DNA of 64,000 nucleotides from Ornithinimicrobium flavum (GCF_004526345.1 NZ_CP038213.1:620001-684000); one strand, 5' to 3'. Positions 51,188-60,678 are shown, counted from the stretch's first letter. The notes: generated from the sequence alone by a model not told the origin. Numbers and translations are program-made.

Positions 51188-52410
51188 ATGACCCGCGACC
51201 TCGACCTCACCCTCTTCGGCGCGACCGGCTTCGTCGGCCGGCTCACGGCCGAGCACCTGGCGGCCACCGCCCCCGGGGACGTCCGCGTGGCGCTCGCCGG
51301 AAGGTCCCGAGAGCGGCTCGAGCAGGTGCGGGACGGGCTCGGCCCGCGGCCGCCGGGTGGGAGGTGGTCGTCGCCGACTCGGACGATCCCGTCACGCTCG
51401 AGGTGATGGCCTCCCGGTCGCACGTCGTCGTGTCCACGGTCGGGCCCTACCAGCGCCACGGCCTACCGCTGGTCGAGGCGTGCGCCCGCGCCGGGACCGA
51501 CTACGCCGACCTCACGGGCGAGGTGCTCTTCGTGCGGGAGGCGATCGACCGCGCCCACGACCAGGCCCGGGCGACTGGCGCCCGCATCGTCGTCTCCTGC
51601 GGCTTCGACTCCGTGCCGTCCGACCTCGCCGTGCACCTGCTCCACCGGCGTGCCGAGCAGGACGGGGCCGGCGGGCTGACCGACACCACGCTCTACGCAC
51701 GGGCCAAGGGCGGGGTGAGCGGGGGCACCATCGACTCCATGCGACTGCTGCTGCAGGAGGCGGGCGAGAGTCGCGAGGCCCGCCGGGTCCTGCGTGACCC
51801 GGAGTCGCTGTCCGGCGGCTTCCGCGGGGCGCCCGGTCAGGAGGACGTCGCCCGTCCCTTCGTCGACGCGGGCACCGGGCGCTGGGTCGTCCCGTTCTTC
51901 ATGGGTCCGTACAACACGCGAGTGGTGCGGCGTTCGCACGCGCTCCGGGGCGCCGCCTACGGGCCGCGGTTCCGCTACCGCGAGCTCATCGCGACCAGCC
52001 GGGGCCCCGGCGGGGCCGTGCGGGCGACGGCGATGACGGCCGGGCTCGGCGCGCTCGCCGTCGGTCTCAGCACGCCCGGCCTGCGCCGGGTCGTCGACCG
52101 CCTGCTCCCGGCACCCGGCGAGGGGCCGTCCGAGGAGTCGCGCTCGGCGGGCTGGTTCCGCATGCGCACCGTCACCACCACGGAGGACGGCAGCCGGTAT
52201 GCCGCCACGGTCGCCGCCTCCGGCGACCCCGGGTATGCCGCCACCTCGGTCATGCTCGGACAGTCCGCGCTGGTGCTCCTGGCCTCGCGACGGGCGGGAC
52301 GCCCGGGTGAGGGCGGGGTGCTCACGCCGGCGGTGGCGCTGGGCGACGACCTGGTCGAGGCCCTGATCCGGCAGGACTTCACCCTGGAGGTCGAGCGGCT
52401 GCGGCCGTGA
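51188..52410 (+). pseudogene. Trans-acting enoyl reductase/saccharopine dehydrogenase-like protein (frame broken near 51350)
   Basis: NAD(P)-binding Rossmann start LTLFGATGFVGRLTAEHLAA, then GRSRERLEQVRDGLGP, after which the frame must shift to give AAGWEVVVADSDDPVTLEVMASRSHVVVSTVGPYQRHGLPLVEACARAGTDYADLTGE and the rest. Adding one G in the CGCGGCCGCC stretch (about 51345-51355) restores it; total length is one base short. The family includes mycobacterial Rv2449c and Rv2953, the latter acting on phthiocerol lipids. Substrate here unknown. Divergent from the HipA-like gene. Confidence 0.83.
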
Positions 52411-52441
52411 GCGGCCGGTCCCCGCGCCCCGGTCCGCCCGC

Positions 52442-52885
52442 TCAGGCCAGGTCCTCCCGGGTCATCGTGGACGGGTCGAACTCCCGGCGCTCCACCAGCA
52501 CCATCCAGTTGCCCGAGTTGTCACGCATGAGGGCCTCGACCCCGTAGGGACGCTCCGTCGGCTCCTGGAGGAACTCGACCCCCTTGGCCACCAGGTCGGC
52601 GTGCGTCGCCCGGCAGTCGTCGACGTTCAGCCCGACCCCTGGCAGGCCGCCCTCGGCCTGGGCGCGGCGCATCGCCTCGACCAGCTCGGGGGACAGCGGC
52701 TCGCCGGGGGTGGTCAGGTGCAGGTGCAGCTCGGGCTGGGTGGGGTGCACGACGGTCAGCCAGCGGAAGTCGGGGCCGAGCTGCACGTCGTCGCCCTTCT
52801 CGAAGCCGAGGACGTCGGTGTAGAAGGCGAGGGACTCCTCCAGGTCGGCGACCCAGACGGTGACGAGGGAGACGTTGGTGATCAT
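52442..52885 (-). CDS. VOC superfamily protein (glyoxalase/bleomycin-resistance fold)
   Basis: 147 aa. ITNVSLVTVWVADLEESLAFYTDVLGFEKGDDV is the first babb unit and EALMRDNSGNWMVLVERREF the last, with Glu/His candidates for metal binding (LHLHLTTPG, EFLQEP). Family members include dioxygenases, isomerases and antibiotic-binding proteins, so the reaction is not defined. The upstream AraC gene is on the same strand and is probably its regulator. The -10 box of this gene overlaps that gene's stop codon. Confidence 0.88.
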   Translation of the reverse strand: MITNVSLVTVWVADLEESLAFYTDVLGFEKGDDVQLGPDFRWLTVVHPTQPELHLHLTTPGEPLSPELVEAMRRAQAEGGLPGVGLNVDDCRATHADLVAKGVEFLQEPTERPYGVEALMRDNSGNWMVLVERREFDPSTMTREDLA

Positions 52886-52891
52886 GCCCCG

Positions 52892-52897
52892 ACGCTA
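52892..52897 (-). promoter_or_regulatory. Leaderless -10 box of the VOC gene overlapping the AraC stop
   Basis: TAGCGT on the minus strand, 6 nt before the ATG at 52885. Its TAG is the stop codon of the AraC-family gene. Confidence 0.5.
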
Positions 52898-53377
52898 GAC
52901 GTCGCCACCGACACCTGGCTTCTCCTCGATTGCGCTCATCGGGTCGGGCCCTCGGGGACCCGGCTCGCCCGCGCGCTCCGCCAGCCCCCGCATGAAGACG
53001 TGGCAGCCGGGGATGCGGGGCGCGCCACCGACCGCATACCTCGCCTGGAACTGGCTCGGACTCTCCCCCGTGACCTGCCGGAAGCGGCTGCTGAAGGACC
53101 CCAGGCTGCTGAACCCCACCGCGTGGCACACCTCGGTGACGGTGAGGTTGGTCGCCCGCAGCAGGTCCTGCGCCCGCTCGACCCGTCGCTCGGAGAGGTA
53201 GACCCCCGGGGTGCGGCCGTAGGTCCGGCTGAACAGCCGCAGGAAGTGGTACTTGCTCAGCCCCGCGATCCCGGCCAGCGTGGCGAGGTCCACCGGCTCG
53301 CGAAAGTGCCGGTCGATGTGGTCCCGCGCCCGCCGCAGGTGGATCAGGACGTCCCCCGGGACCCGACCTGGCTGCAT
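52895..53377 (-). CDS. AraC family transcriptional regulator
   Basis: 160 aa with only the DNA-binding part of the family plus a C-terminal tail. Two helix-turn-helices: VDLATLAGIAGLSKYHFLRLFSRTYGRTPGVYLSERRVERAQDLL and LTVTEVCHAVGFSSLGSFSSRFRQVTGESPSQFQARY. The lack of a sensor domain before the HTH and the neighbouring VOC gene match the AraC-VOC pairs common in actinobacteria. ATG at 53377 abuts the putative ECF promoter of the divergent sigma gene, so the two promoters overlap. Confidence 0.9.
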   Translation of the reverse strand: MQPGRVPGDVLIHLRRARDHIDRHFREPVDLATLAGIAGLSKYHFLRLFSRTYGRTPGVYLSERRVERAQDLLRATNLTVTEVCHAVGFSSLGSFSSRFRQVTGESPSQFQARYAVGGAPRIPGCHVFMRGLAERAGEPGPRGPDPMSAIEEKPGVGGDV

Positions 53378-53382
53378 ACCCC

Positions 53383-53406
53383 CACCTTTGCAGAGGTCGG
53401 CACGTT
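53383..53406 (+). promoter_or_regulatory. Putative ECF-type promoter, sigma module 2
   Basis: CACC (53383-53386), 16 nt, CGTT (53403-53406). Same box sequence, spacing and preceding C-run as at 47306-47329. Transcription from here would begin near 53413, where a GTG in frame with the sigma gene lies. Confidence 0.55.
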
Positions 53407-53445
53407 GAAAGGGTGAGGGGCCACGGTCACGACGAGAGAGCAGGT

Positions 53446-53931
53446 ATGCGGCAGACGCACGAGCAGGAGTTCGCGAACTTCTTCGACGACGCCTCCCCGC
53501 GGCTGCTCGCCGCCGCCTGGTTCCTCACCGGTGACCGGCACGCGGCCGAGGACCTGGCCCAGGAGGCGTTGGCCCGCACCTACGCCCGGTGGGGCCGCGT
53601 GCGGACGGGGGAGCCCCTGGCCTTCGCACGCCGGGTGCTGGCCAACCTGCACACCGACCGCTGGCGCAAGCACCGGCGCGAGGTGCTCACCGACGACCTG
53701 CCGGAGGGGTCGCACGGGAGCGACCCGCAGACCGTCGACCTCGTGCGGGCGCTGACCACGCTGGCCCCGCGCGAGCGTGAGTGCGTGGTGCTCCGGCACT
53801 ACCTCGACCTGTCCGAGAGGCAGACCGCCGAGACCCTCGGCGTCAGCGTCGGGACCGTCAAGAGCTACACGATGCACGGGCTGCGCAAGTTGCGCATCCA
53901 GCTGGTGGAAGGGGAGCAGACCCATGTCTGA
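53446..53931 (+). CDS. ECF sigma factor, SigE family (module 2)
   Basis: 161 aa from ATG 53446; an in-frame GTG at 53413 would be leaderless from the putative ECF promoter and cannot be excluded. Region 2 (ASPRLLAAAWFLTGDRHAAEDLAQEALARTYARWGRVRTGEPLAFARRVLANLHTDRWRKHRREVL) and region 4 (ALTTLAPRERECVVLRHYLDLSERQTAETLGVSVGTVKSYTMHGLRKLRIQL) are intact and closely similar to the module 1 factor. Overlaps the downstream membrane protein gene by 8 nt in ATGTCTGA, exactly as in module 1. Confidence 0.9.
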   Translation: MRQTHEQEFANFFDDASPRLLAAAWFLTGDRHAAEDLAQEALARTYARWGRVRTGEPLAFARRVLANLHTDRWRKHRREVLTDDLPEGSHGSDPQTVDLVRALTTLAPRERECVVLRHYLDLSERQTAETLGVSVGTVKSYTMHGLRKLRIQLVEGEQTHV

Positions 53932-55381
53932 GCGCACCGACGACCGTGACGTGCTGGCCCTGCTCGACCGGGCCGCCGTCCACGCCCCGCCGCTGCACCT
54001 CGACCGGGGGGCCGTCGTGACCCGCGGCCGGCAGATCGCGCGCCGCCGCCGGGGCGGGGCCGGAGGTATGGCGCTCGCCGGCATCGCCCTCGCCGGCACC
54101 GTCTGGCTGGGCCTGGGTGGCGGGTCGGTGCTCACCACCCCGGAGGTCGCGCCGGCCTCGGTCTCGTGGGAGGTGGACGCGCCGACGACGCTCACCCTGC
54201 TGGACGACGTGGGTCTCGGGGACGAGAGGTTCACGGTCACGCTCACCAAGGAGCCGGGGAGGGCGAGCGCCACATTCACGGTCGACGGTGTCCAGGAGAC
54301 CGTGGAGGGAACGACGATGAGGGGCGGTGGGGACGTCTTCGTCGGGGAACGTGCGACCCTGGTGGTCTGGGAGCAGCCGCGCGGGTCCTGGGGCTCCGCG
54401 CTGGTGCCTGAGCCGGCCGACGGCTTTGGGACGGGCGGGACGGTGGGCGAGGGGGACGCCCGCTTCCACCTCACCACCGACGTGGGATACGTGCCGAGCG
54501 ACCTGGTGCTCCACAGCGACCGGGCGGTCTGGACCGCGGGTGGTGAGGTGGCCGCGACGGCACGCCTGGAGGACGGGAGCGTGGAGGTGACCGCCTTCTC
54601 GCTGCCGGGGCTGGGGCTCGGCGGCTTCCTCGAGGACGGGCACCCGTCCCCGACCTTCCTGGACCCATCGTCGGTGTTCGTCTCGGGGGACGTCGAGCCC
54701 TGGTGGCGGGGCGGGGAGGACCTCACGGTCTACCTCTACCGCCTGCCCGCCGAGGCCCGATGGGCACGTCCGGTGATCGACAGTTCCGCTTCGCCGCCGG
54801 TGGTGGGCGCACCCGTGGCCGCGACCGCGGTCGGGGACTCGGCGTTCGCCGTCAGCGTGCTGACCAGGCAGGAGATGGTCGAGGCCGGGGTGTGGGGAGC
54901 CTTCGAGTGGTCCTCGGACGGTGAGACCTGGCACGCGACGCAGGACCGGTCGGACGCGTCGGCCGGTGACGCCGGCCCCGTGGAGGAGGGCGACCTGGTC
55001 ACCCTGCTGGGCGAGACGTACGAGGTCGGCGTTGACGTCCAGGGCTGGCCGACGCTCCTCGACGAGAACGGTCAGACCTTCCTCGGCGTGAGCGAGAGGG
55101 AGGGGCCCTCGGCCGGCGGCGTCGTGATGTGGCGCGAGCGCTGGTGGCCGTGGTCGGGTCGTCACGCCGTGCACTTCTACGTCGACTGGGAACCGCCCGC
55201 CGGTGCCGAGCTCGTCGTCCGGGGTGACGGTGACTGGTTCTCGCCGCAGGACGCGGTGACGATCTCCGGCCCGGAGGGCGTGGTCACCCTGGTCTCGGTC
55301 CCGGCCGAGGCCGGCGGCCCGTCCGTCACCGGGCTGGGCCTGCGGACCGACGACGGCGTCACGCCCGTCACCCCCGACTAA
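53924..55381 (+). CDS. Sigma-linked membrane protein, module 2
   Basis: 485 aa. Cytoplasmic start (VLALLDRAAVHAPPLHLDRGAVVTRGRQIARRRRGG), one membrane helix (GGMALAGIALAGTVWLGLGG), and a long extracellular beta-rich region with repeated WxxxE/GDxW-like strands (ASATFTVDGV, WSSDGETWHATQDRSDA). N-terminal layout, RRR-helix boundary and position after an ECF gene match the module 1 protein, though the extracellular parts have diverged widely. Probably signals envelope state to its sigma factor; direct anti-sigma activity is unproven. Uninterrupted frame, unlike module 1. Confidence 0.75.
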   Translation: MSERTDDRDVLALLDRAAVHAPPLHLDRGAVVTRGRQIARRRRGGAGGMALAGIALAGTVWLGLGGGSVLTTPEVAPASVSWEVDAPTTLTLLDDVGLGDERFTVTLTKEPGRASATFTVDGVQETVEGTTMRGGGDVFVGERATLVVWEQPRGSWGSALVPEPADGFGTGGTVGEGDARFHLTTDVGYVPSDLVLHSDRAVWTAGGEVAATARLEDGSVEVTAFSLPGLGLGGFLEDGHPSPTFLDPSSVFVSGDVEPWWRGGEDLTVYLYRLPAEARWARPVIDSSASPPVVGAPVAATAVGDSAFAVSVLTRQEMVEAGVWGAFEWSSDGETWHATQDRSDASAGDAGPVEEGDLVTLLGETYEVGVDVQGWPTLLDENGQTFLGVSEREGPSAGGVVMWRERWWPWSGRHAVHFYVDWEPPAGAELVVRGDGDWFSPQDAVTISGPEGVVTLVSVPAEAGGPSVTGLGLRTDDGVTPVTPD

Positions 55382-55394
55382 CCCCCCCCACCCC

Positions 55395-55583
55395 CACCGG
55401 CCGCCCCGTCTGGTTGGTCTCACCCCCACCGGCCGCGCCGTGTGGTTGCGTTCACCTCGACCGGCCGCGTCCCGTGGTGGGTCGCCTGCATGCCGCCCAA
55501 CCACAGGAGGCGGCCGGTGCCCCTGGGAGCAACCACAGGAGGCGGCCGGTGCTCCTGGGGCCAACCACAGGAGGCGGCCGGTG
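55395..55583. repeat. 32-bp-periodic array: three forward and three inverted copies of a 22-bp element
   Basis: Forward copies begin at 55395, 55427 and 55459 (third degenerate), inverted copies at 55498, 55530 and 55562. Forward type starts CACCGGCCGC and ends TGGTTG; inverted type starts CAACCACAGG and ends GCGGCCGGTG, identical in all three. Spacing is exactly 32 bp within each group, about three helical turns, so copies face the same side. Spacers of 10 bp are weakly similar. The whole 276-nt gap between the module 2 gene and metG is otherwise empty, apart from a TAGACT -10-like hexamer at 55644. The two groups could fold into a large hairpin. Confidence 0.8.
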
Positions 55584-55657
55584 CCATGGGGGCTGGGCGG
55601 GCTGCATACCCGGGAGAGAGCCGGGGGGCCCGCCTGCCCCACCTAGACTGGTGACCC

Positions 55658-57481
55658 ATGACCCACGTCCTCACCTCCGTCGCCTGGCCCTACGCCAACG
55701 GCCCGCGCCACATCGGCCACGTGGCCGGGTTCGGCGTCCCGTCCGACGTCTTCAGCAGGTACATGCGGATGGCGGGGCACGACGTGCTCATGGTGAGCGG
55801 CTCGGACGAGCACGGCACGCCGATCCTGGTGCAGGCGGACAAGGCCGGGATGAGCCCGCAGGAGTTCATCGACGTCAACCACCGGGCCATCGCCGAGGAC
55901 CTCGTGGCACTCGGGGTCTCCTACGACCTCTACACCCGCACGACCACGGCCAACCACCACCACGTCGTGCAGCAGATGTTCCTCGCCTGCCACGCCAACG
56001 GCTACATGGTCGAGCAGACGCAGCAGGTCGCCATCAGCCCCTCCACCGGCCGCACCCTGCCGGACCGCTTCATCGAGGGCACCTGCCCGATCTGCGGGTA
56101 TGCCGAGGCGCGGGGCGACCAGTGCGACAGCTGCGGCAACCAGCTGGACCCGACCGACCTGCGGGACCCACGCTCGAAGATCAACGGCGAGACGCCCGAG
56201 TTCAAGGACACCCAACACTTCTTCCTCGACCTGCCCGCCCTGGCCGAGGCGCTGGGGGAGTGGCTCGACGGTCGCGAGGCCAGCGGGTTGTGGCGGCCCA
56301 ACGTCATCAAGTTCTCCCAGAACATCCTGCAGGAGATCCGCCCCCGGGCGATGACCCGCGACATCGACTGGGGCATCACGGTGCCGCTGGAGGGCTGGTC
56401 GGACGACCCGACCAAGAAGCTCTACGTCTGGTTCGACGCCGTCATCGGCTACCTCTCGGCCTCGGTCGAGTGGGCCCGGCGCACCGGTGACCCCGAGCGC
56501 TGGCGCGAGTGGTGGAACGACACCGAGTCCCCGTCCTACTACTTCATGGGCAAGGACAACATCACCTTCCACTCCCAGATCTGGCCGGCGGAGATGCTGG
56601 CCCACAACGGCCGGGGGAGCCGGGGCGGCGACGTCGGCCCCTTCGGCGAGCTCAACCTGCCGACGGAGGTGGTCTCCAGCGAGTTCCTCACCATGGAGGG
56701 CAAGCAGTTCTCCACCTCCCGCAGCGTGGTCATCTACGTCCGGGACGTGCTCGAGCGCTACCAGCCCGACGCGCTGCGCTACTTCCTCTCGGCGGCGGCC
56801 CCGGAGACCGCCGACTCCGACTTCTCCTGGCCCGAGTTCCTCAAGCGCACCAACACCGAGCTCGTCGCCGGCTGGGGCAACCTGGTCAACCGCACCGCCT
56901 CGATGATCGCCAAGAACTTCGGCGAGATCCCGCCCGCCGGCGAGCTGGAGGAGGTCGACCGCGCGCTGCTGGACCAGGTGCGCGCCGGCTTCGAGACCGT
57001 CGGTCGCCTCATCGGGACCCACAAGCAGAAGGCCGGCCTGGCCGAGGCCATGCGCCTGGTCGGGGTGGCCAACGCCTACGTCTCGGCCACCGAGCCCTTC
57101 AAGCTCAAGGGTGAGGACCAGCGGGAGCGGCTGGGCACGGTGCTCCACGTCCTGGCCCAGGCCGTCGTCGACCTCAACACCCTCCTGTCCCCCTACCTCC
57201 CGCACAGCTCGACGGCGGTCCACCGGGCGCTGGGTGGGGAGGGCGTCTTCCAGCCGATGCCGGAGGTCCGCGAGGTGAGCGACCTCGACGACCCCACGCG
57301 CGGGGACTACCCCGTCATCACCGGCGACTACTCCTCCGCCCCCCGCTGGGAGCACCGGCCCGTCGCCGTCGGCGCCCCCGTCGCCAAGCCGTCGCCGATC
57401 TTCACCAAGCTCGACCCCTCGGTCGTCGAGGAGGAGCGGGCCCGCCTCGGGCTCGAGGACGACGTGCAGGTCCAGGTATGA
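55658..57481 (+). CDS. metG: Methionyl-tRNA synthetase
   Basis: 607 aa. HIGH motif in [12 protein letters not shown] (residues 18-21), zinc-binding [18 protein letters not shown], and the KMSKS loop as KQFSTS (Lys349), a variant common in bacteria. The C-terminus (after about 540) ends without the extra tRNA-binding dimer domain. Charges tRNA-Met. TAGACT (55644-55649) with 8 nt to the ATG is the likely -10. Stop overlaps an out-of-frame ATG before tatD. Confidence 0.95.
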   Translation: MTHVLTSVAWPYANGPRHIGHVAGFGVPSDVFSRYMRMAGHDVLMVSGSDEHGTPILVQADKAGMSPQEFIDVNHRAIAEDLVALGVSYDLYTRTTTANHHHVVQQMFLACHANGYMVEQTQQVAISPSTGRTLPDRFIEGTCPICGYAEARGDQCDSCGNQLDPTDLRDPRSKINGETPEFKDTQHFFLDLPALAEALGEWLDGREASGLWRPNVIKFSQNILQEIRPRAMTRDIDWGITVPLEGWSDDPTKKLYVWFDAVIGYLSASVEWARRTGDPERWREWWNDTESPSYYFMGKDNITFHSQIWPAEMLAHNGRGSRGGDVGPFGELNLPTEVVSSEFLTMEGKQFSTSRSVVIYVRDVLERYQPDALRYFLSAAAPETADSDFSWPEFLKRTNTELVAGWGNLVNRTASMIAKNFGEIPPAGELEEVDRALLDQVRAGFETVGRLIGTHKQKAGLAEAMRLVGVANAYVSATEPFKLKGEDQRERLGTVLHVLAQAVVDLNTLLSPYLPHSSTAVHRALGGEGVFQPMPEVREVSDLDDPTRGDYPVITGDYSSAPRWEHRPVAVGAPVAKPSPIFTKLDPSVVEEERARLGLEDDVQVQV

Positions 57482-57518
57482 CGTGGGGCGCCGCGGCCGG
57501 TCCGCGTCCGGAGGCCCC

Positions 57519-58379
57519 GTGACCGACCCGCGCGCCGACCCGCGCGCCGGCCAGCGACCCCCTGCCCCGGACCCGCTGCCGATCCCGGTGGCGGACAACC
57601 ACGCCCACCTCGACATCCGGCGCGACGACGCCCCGGAGGTGGGGCTGGAGCAGCAGATCGCCGAGGCCGCGGCGGTCGGGGTGGACCGGATGGTGCAGAT
57701 CGGTTGCGACATCGGGTCCGCCCGGTGGACCGTGAGCATCCTCGACCAGCACCCCGCCCTCCTGGGTGGGATCGCGATCCACCCCAACGAGGCGCCGAAG
57801 CACGAGGCCGCCGGTGACCTGGACGACGTCCTCGACGAGATCGCCTCTCTCGCAACCCATCCGCGGATCCGCGCGATCGGGGAGACGGGGCTGGACTACT
57901 ACCGCACCGGGCCGGACGGCGTTGCGGCGCAGCAGGAGTCGTTCCGCCGCCACATCGCCCTGGCTAAGGAGACGGGTCTCGCGCTGCAGATCCACGACCG
58001 GGACGCCCACGACGACGTGCTGCGGATCCTGGCGGAGGAGGGAGCGCCCGAGCGGACCGTCCTGCACTGCTACTCGGGCGACATGGAGATGGCCCGCGAG
58101 TGCGTGCGGCGCGGCTACTACCTGTCCTTCGCCGGCACCGTGACCTTCCGCTCGGCCAGGGGTCTGCGGGACGCGCTGGCGGTGACGCCGGTCGAGCACC
58201 TGCTCGTGGAGACCGACGCCCCCTACCTCACCCCGACGCCTCACCGGGGGCGCGCCAACGCCTCATACCTGCTGCCCCTGACGGTGCGGGCGATGGCCGC
58301 GACGCTCGGCACGAGCGTGCCGGAGCTGTGCCAGGCGCTGTCGGACAACAGCGAGCGCGTCTACGGCCCCTGGGCGTAG
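57519..58379 (+). CDS. TatD family metal-dependent deoxyribonuclease
   Basis: 286 aa. NHAHLDI supplies the first two metal His ligands; AIGETGLDYYR the bridging Glu; QIHDRDAHDDVL, LHCYSGDMEM and VETDAPYLTP the remaining His and Asp. Full TIM-barrel length. TatD enzymes are 3'-5' DNases or tRNA-related nucleases. Placement downstream of metG is widely conserved. GTG at 57519 chosen for the GGAGG 7 nt upstream; a GTG at 57483 is in frame but not preceded by a binding site. Confidence 0.92.
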   Translation: MTDPRADPRAGQRPPAPDPLPIPVADNHAHLDIRRDDAPEVGLEQQIAEAAAVGVDRMVQIGCDIGSARWTVSILDQHPALLGGIAIHPNEAPKHEAAGDLDDVLDEIASLATHPRIRAIGETGLDYYRTGPDGVAAQQESFRRHIALAKETGLALQIHDRDAHDDVLRILAEEGAPERTVLHCYSGDMEMARECVRRGYYLSFAGTVTFRSARGLRDALAVTPVEHLLVETDAPYLTPTPHRGRANASYLLPLTVRAMAATLGTSVPELCQALSDNSERVYGPWA

Positions 58380-58385
58380 GGCTCC

Positions 58386-59378
58386 TCAGCGCTCGTTGTT
58401 GCGCTCGGCGGCCCGGGCGCCCAGCGTCGTGAGCGTGTCGACGATCCTCGAGTCGAGCCGGCGGCTGGCCTCGCGACCCTCGACGACCTCGGCGGGGTCC
58501 GTCGCCCCGACCCGGTGGGGTGCCGACGGCAGCAGCCGGGACCCCAGCCCCATGAGCCGCGTCGTCGTCCCCGGCAGCAGCCCTCGGAAGCGGACCCCCA
58601 CCTTGGTCAACGGGGTCAGTTCGCACCGGACCTCCCCGGCGAGGACGGCGTCCACGATCCTGCGGGCGGCGCGGTCGGCCGACATCGCGAGCAGCGGCAA
58701 CGAGGCGGCCGGGCCGAACCACGCGTACTCCCTGGACGCCCGGCCGGTGAAGTGCGCCCGCTCGTGCGACCCGGTGCGCATCAGTCCGGGGACGACGGTC
58801 GTGGCGGTGACCCCGCTGCCGGACAGCTCGGCCGCCAGACCCTCGCTGAAGGCGACCGCGCCCGACTTGGCCACCGCGTAGGGCCACAGGTGCGGCGGGG
58901 TCACCTCGCCGCCGATCGAGGTGACCGTGCCGATCCGGCCGCGGCCGCGCTCCCGCATCGCGGCCACCACCGGCAGGGTCACGTTGATCGGGCCGTGCAG
59001 CATCGTGCCGAGGGAGGCGTCGAAGTGCTCGAAGGTCATCGACTCCGCCGGCCCCACCTGGATCACCCCGGCCACCGTGACGAGGACCTCGATCGGGCCC
59101 ACCCCCGACTCCACGTCACGCACGAGGTCGAGCACCGCGGCCCGGTCGCTGACGTCGCACACCCTCACCTCGACCTGGCCGCCGGGGACGGCGTCGACCA
59201 GCTGGTCCCTGGCCGCCTCGAGGTCCGACCGGGTCCGCGAGCAGATGACGACCCGGTGGCCCCGGGCGAGCAGCTCCCGGGCGACGAGCAGGCCGAGCCC
59301 GCGAGAGGCTCCCAGGACGAGGGCCAGAGGGCGCGCGGACGGGCTGGGCGAGGTGGGGGATGGGGACGAGGGAGGCAT
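58386..59378 (-). CDS. Short-chain dehydrogenase/reductase
   Basis: 330 aa. TGxxxGxG-type cofactor loop GASRGLGLLV, the NNAG-like VAGVIQ, catalytic Ser/Tyr/Lys in VTSIGGEV and YAVAKSGAVAF. Binds NADP(H) probably, given the Arg after the second strand (CSRTRSD). The C-terminal 70 residues (ARRIVDAVLAGEVRCELTPLTKVGVRF...) match a group of larger classical SDRs of unknown substrate. A TACGTT 6 nt before the ATG supports a leaderless start. Convergent with tatD. Confidence 0.9.
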   Translation of the reverse strand: MPPSSPSPTSPSPSARPLALVLGASRGLGLLVARELLARGHRVVICSRTRSDLEAARDQLVDAVPGGQVEVRVCDVSDRAAVLDLVRDVESGVGPIEVLVTVAGVIQVGPAESMTFEHFDASLGTMLHGPINVTLPVVAAMRERGRGRIGTVTSIGGEVTPPHLWPYAVAKSGAVAFSEGLAAELSGSGVTATTVVPGLMRTGSHERAHFTGRASREYAWFGPAASLPLLAMSADRAARRIVDAVLAGEVRCELTPLTKVGVRFRGLLPGTTTRLMGLGSRLLPSAPHRVGATDPAEVVEGREASRRLDSRIVDTLTTLGARAAERNNER

Positions 59379-59384
59379 GGTGCC

Positions 59385-59390
59385 AACGTA
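59385..59390 (-). promoter_or_regulatory. Leaderless -10 box of the SDR gene
   Basis: TACGTT on the minus strand, 6 nt before the ATG at 59378. Confidence 0.5.
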
Positions 59391-59443
59391 GGCCCGCCCG
59401 CACCCCGGTGCCCGTCGAGCGCGCGCGGCGCCGCGGCGCGTCA

Positions 59444-59449
59444 TACCGT
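59444..59449 (+). promoter_or_regulatory. Leaderless -10 box of the alcohol dehydrogenase gene
   Basis: TACCGT, 6 nt before the ATG at 59456. Divergent from the SDR promoter 54 nt away. Confidence 0.5.
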
Positions 59450-59455
59450 CGCGGC

Positions 59456-60652
59456 ATGAGAGCACTCACCTGGCACGGCGTCGAGGACGTCCGCGTCGAG
59501 ACCGTCCCCGACCCCGTCATCGAGGCACCCACCGACGCCGTCGTGCGCGTCACCTCCACCGCGATCTGCGGGTCCGACCTGCACCTCTACAAGGTGCTCG
59601 GGCCCTACCTGCACGAGGGCGACGTCCTGGGCCACGAGTTCATGGGCGTCGTGGAGGCGGTCGGCGGTGAGACGGGCGAGCTGAAGGTGGGCGACCGGGT
59701 CGTCGTGCCGTTCAACATCTCCTGCGGCTCCTGCTGGATGTGCGAGCGGGGTCTCTTCGCCCAGTGCGAGACGACGCAGAACACCGAGCACGGCAAGGGC
59801 GCCTCCCTCTTCGGCTACACCGACATGTACGGCGCCGTGCCGGGCGGTCAGTCCGAGCTGGTCCGGGTGCCGCAGGCGCAGTTCGGGCCGGTGCGGCTGC
59901 CCGAGCACGGTGCCGACGAGCGCTTCCTCTACCTGTCCGACATCCTCCCCACCGCCTGGCAGGGGGTGAGGTGGGCCGACGTCCCCGAGGGCGGGACCCT
60001 GGCCGTGATAGGCCTGGGCCCGGTGGGCCAGCTCGCCGTGCGGGCGGCCCGCCACCTCGGGATGCGCGTGATCGGCGTCGACCTCGTCCCCGAGCGGCTC
60101 GCGCTCGCGGCCGAGTGGGGCGCCGAGGTGCTCGACGTGAGGACCGACGGGCTGGACAGCCCGGTCAAGGTCGGCGACGCGGTCCGCGACCTCACCGACG
60201 GGCGGGGGGCGGAAGGCACGCTGGACGCGGTCGGTATGGAGGCGCACGGCAACCCGGTGGCCGCGGCGATGATCAGCGCCGTCGGCAAGCTCCCCGGGGT
60301 CGTCTCCCGGCCGATGATCGAGCACGCGGCCATCGACCGGCTCGCCGCTCTCCACTCCTCCATCGAGGCGGTGCGACGGGGCGGCACCGTCTCGGTCAGC
60401 GGTGTCTACGGCGGCGCGGTCGACCCGATGCCGATGATGGACATGTTCGACAAGGGCCTGACCGTGCGGATGGGGCAGTGCCACGTCAAGCGCTGGACCG
60501 ACGAGCTCCTCGAGCTGGTCAGCCAGGACGAGGACGTGCTCGGCCTGGAGACCCTGGCGACGCACCGGGTGCCGCTCGAGGAGGCCCCGCAGATGTACGA
60601 GACCTTCCAGAAGAAGGAGGACGGCTGCATCAAGGTCGTGCTTCGGCCCTGA
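59456..60652 (+). CDS. Zinc-dependent medium-chain alcohol dehydrogenase (formaldehyde-dehydrogenase-like)
   Basis: 398 aa. MDR fold with [12 protein letters not shown] (GHE zinc motif), catalytic-site CGSDLHLYK, structural zinc Cys group [16 protein letters not shown], and the nucleotide loop [24 protein letters not shown]. The long Gly/Ser-rich active-site insertion ([29 protein letters not shown]) is typical of the glutathione-independent formaldehyde dehydrogenase group. True substrate is not known. ATG at 59456 is supported by the leaderless promoter; upstream codons in frame are not coding-like. Confidence 0.9.
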   Translation: MRALTWHGVEDVRVETVPDPVIEAPTDAVVRVTSTAICGSDLHLYKVLGPYLHEGDVLGHEFMGVVEAVGGETGELKVGDRVVVPFNISCGSCWMCERGLFAQCETTQNTEHGKGASLFGYTDMYGAVPGGQSELVRVPQAQFGPVRLPEHGADERFLYLSDILPTAWQGVRWADVPEGGTLAVIGLGPVGQLAVRAARHLGMRVIGVDLVPERLALAAEWGAEVLDVRTDGLDSPVKVGDAVRDLTDGRGAEGTLDAVGMEAHGNPVAAAMISAVGKLPGVVSRPMIEHAAIDRLAALHSSIEAVRRGGTVSVSGVYGGAVDPMPMMDMFDKGLTVRMGQCHVKRWTDELLELVSQDEDVLGLETLATHRVPLEEAPQMYETFQKKEDGCIKVVLRP

Positions 60653-60678
60653 GGGGTCCCGGCCACCCCGGCATGACC

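Noticed and set aside
55395..55583. CRISPR array
   Set aside because: Repeats are 22 bp with spacers of only 10 bp that resemble each other, half the copies are inverted and no cas gene is nearby.
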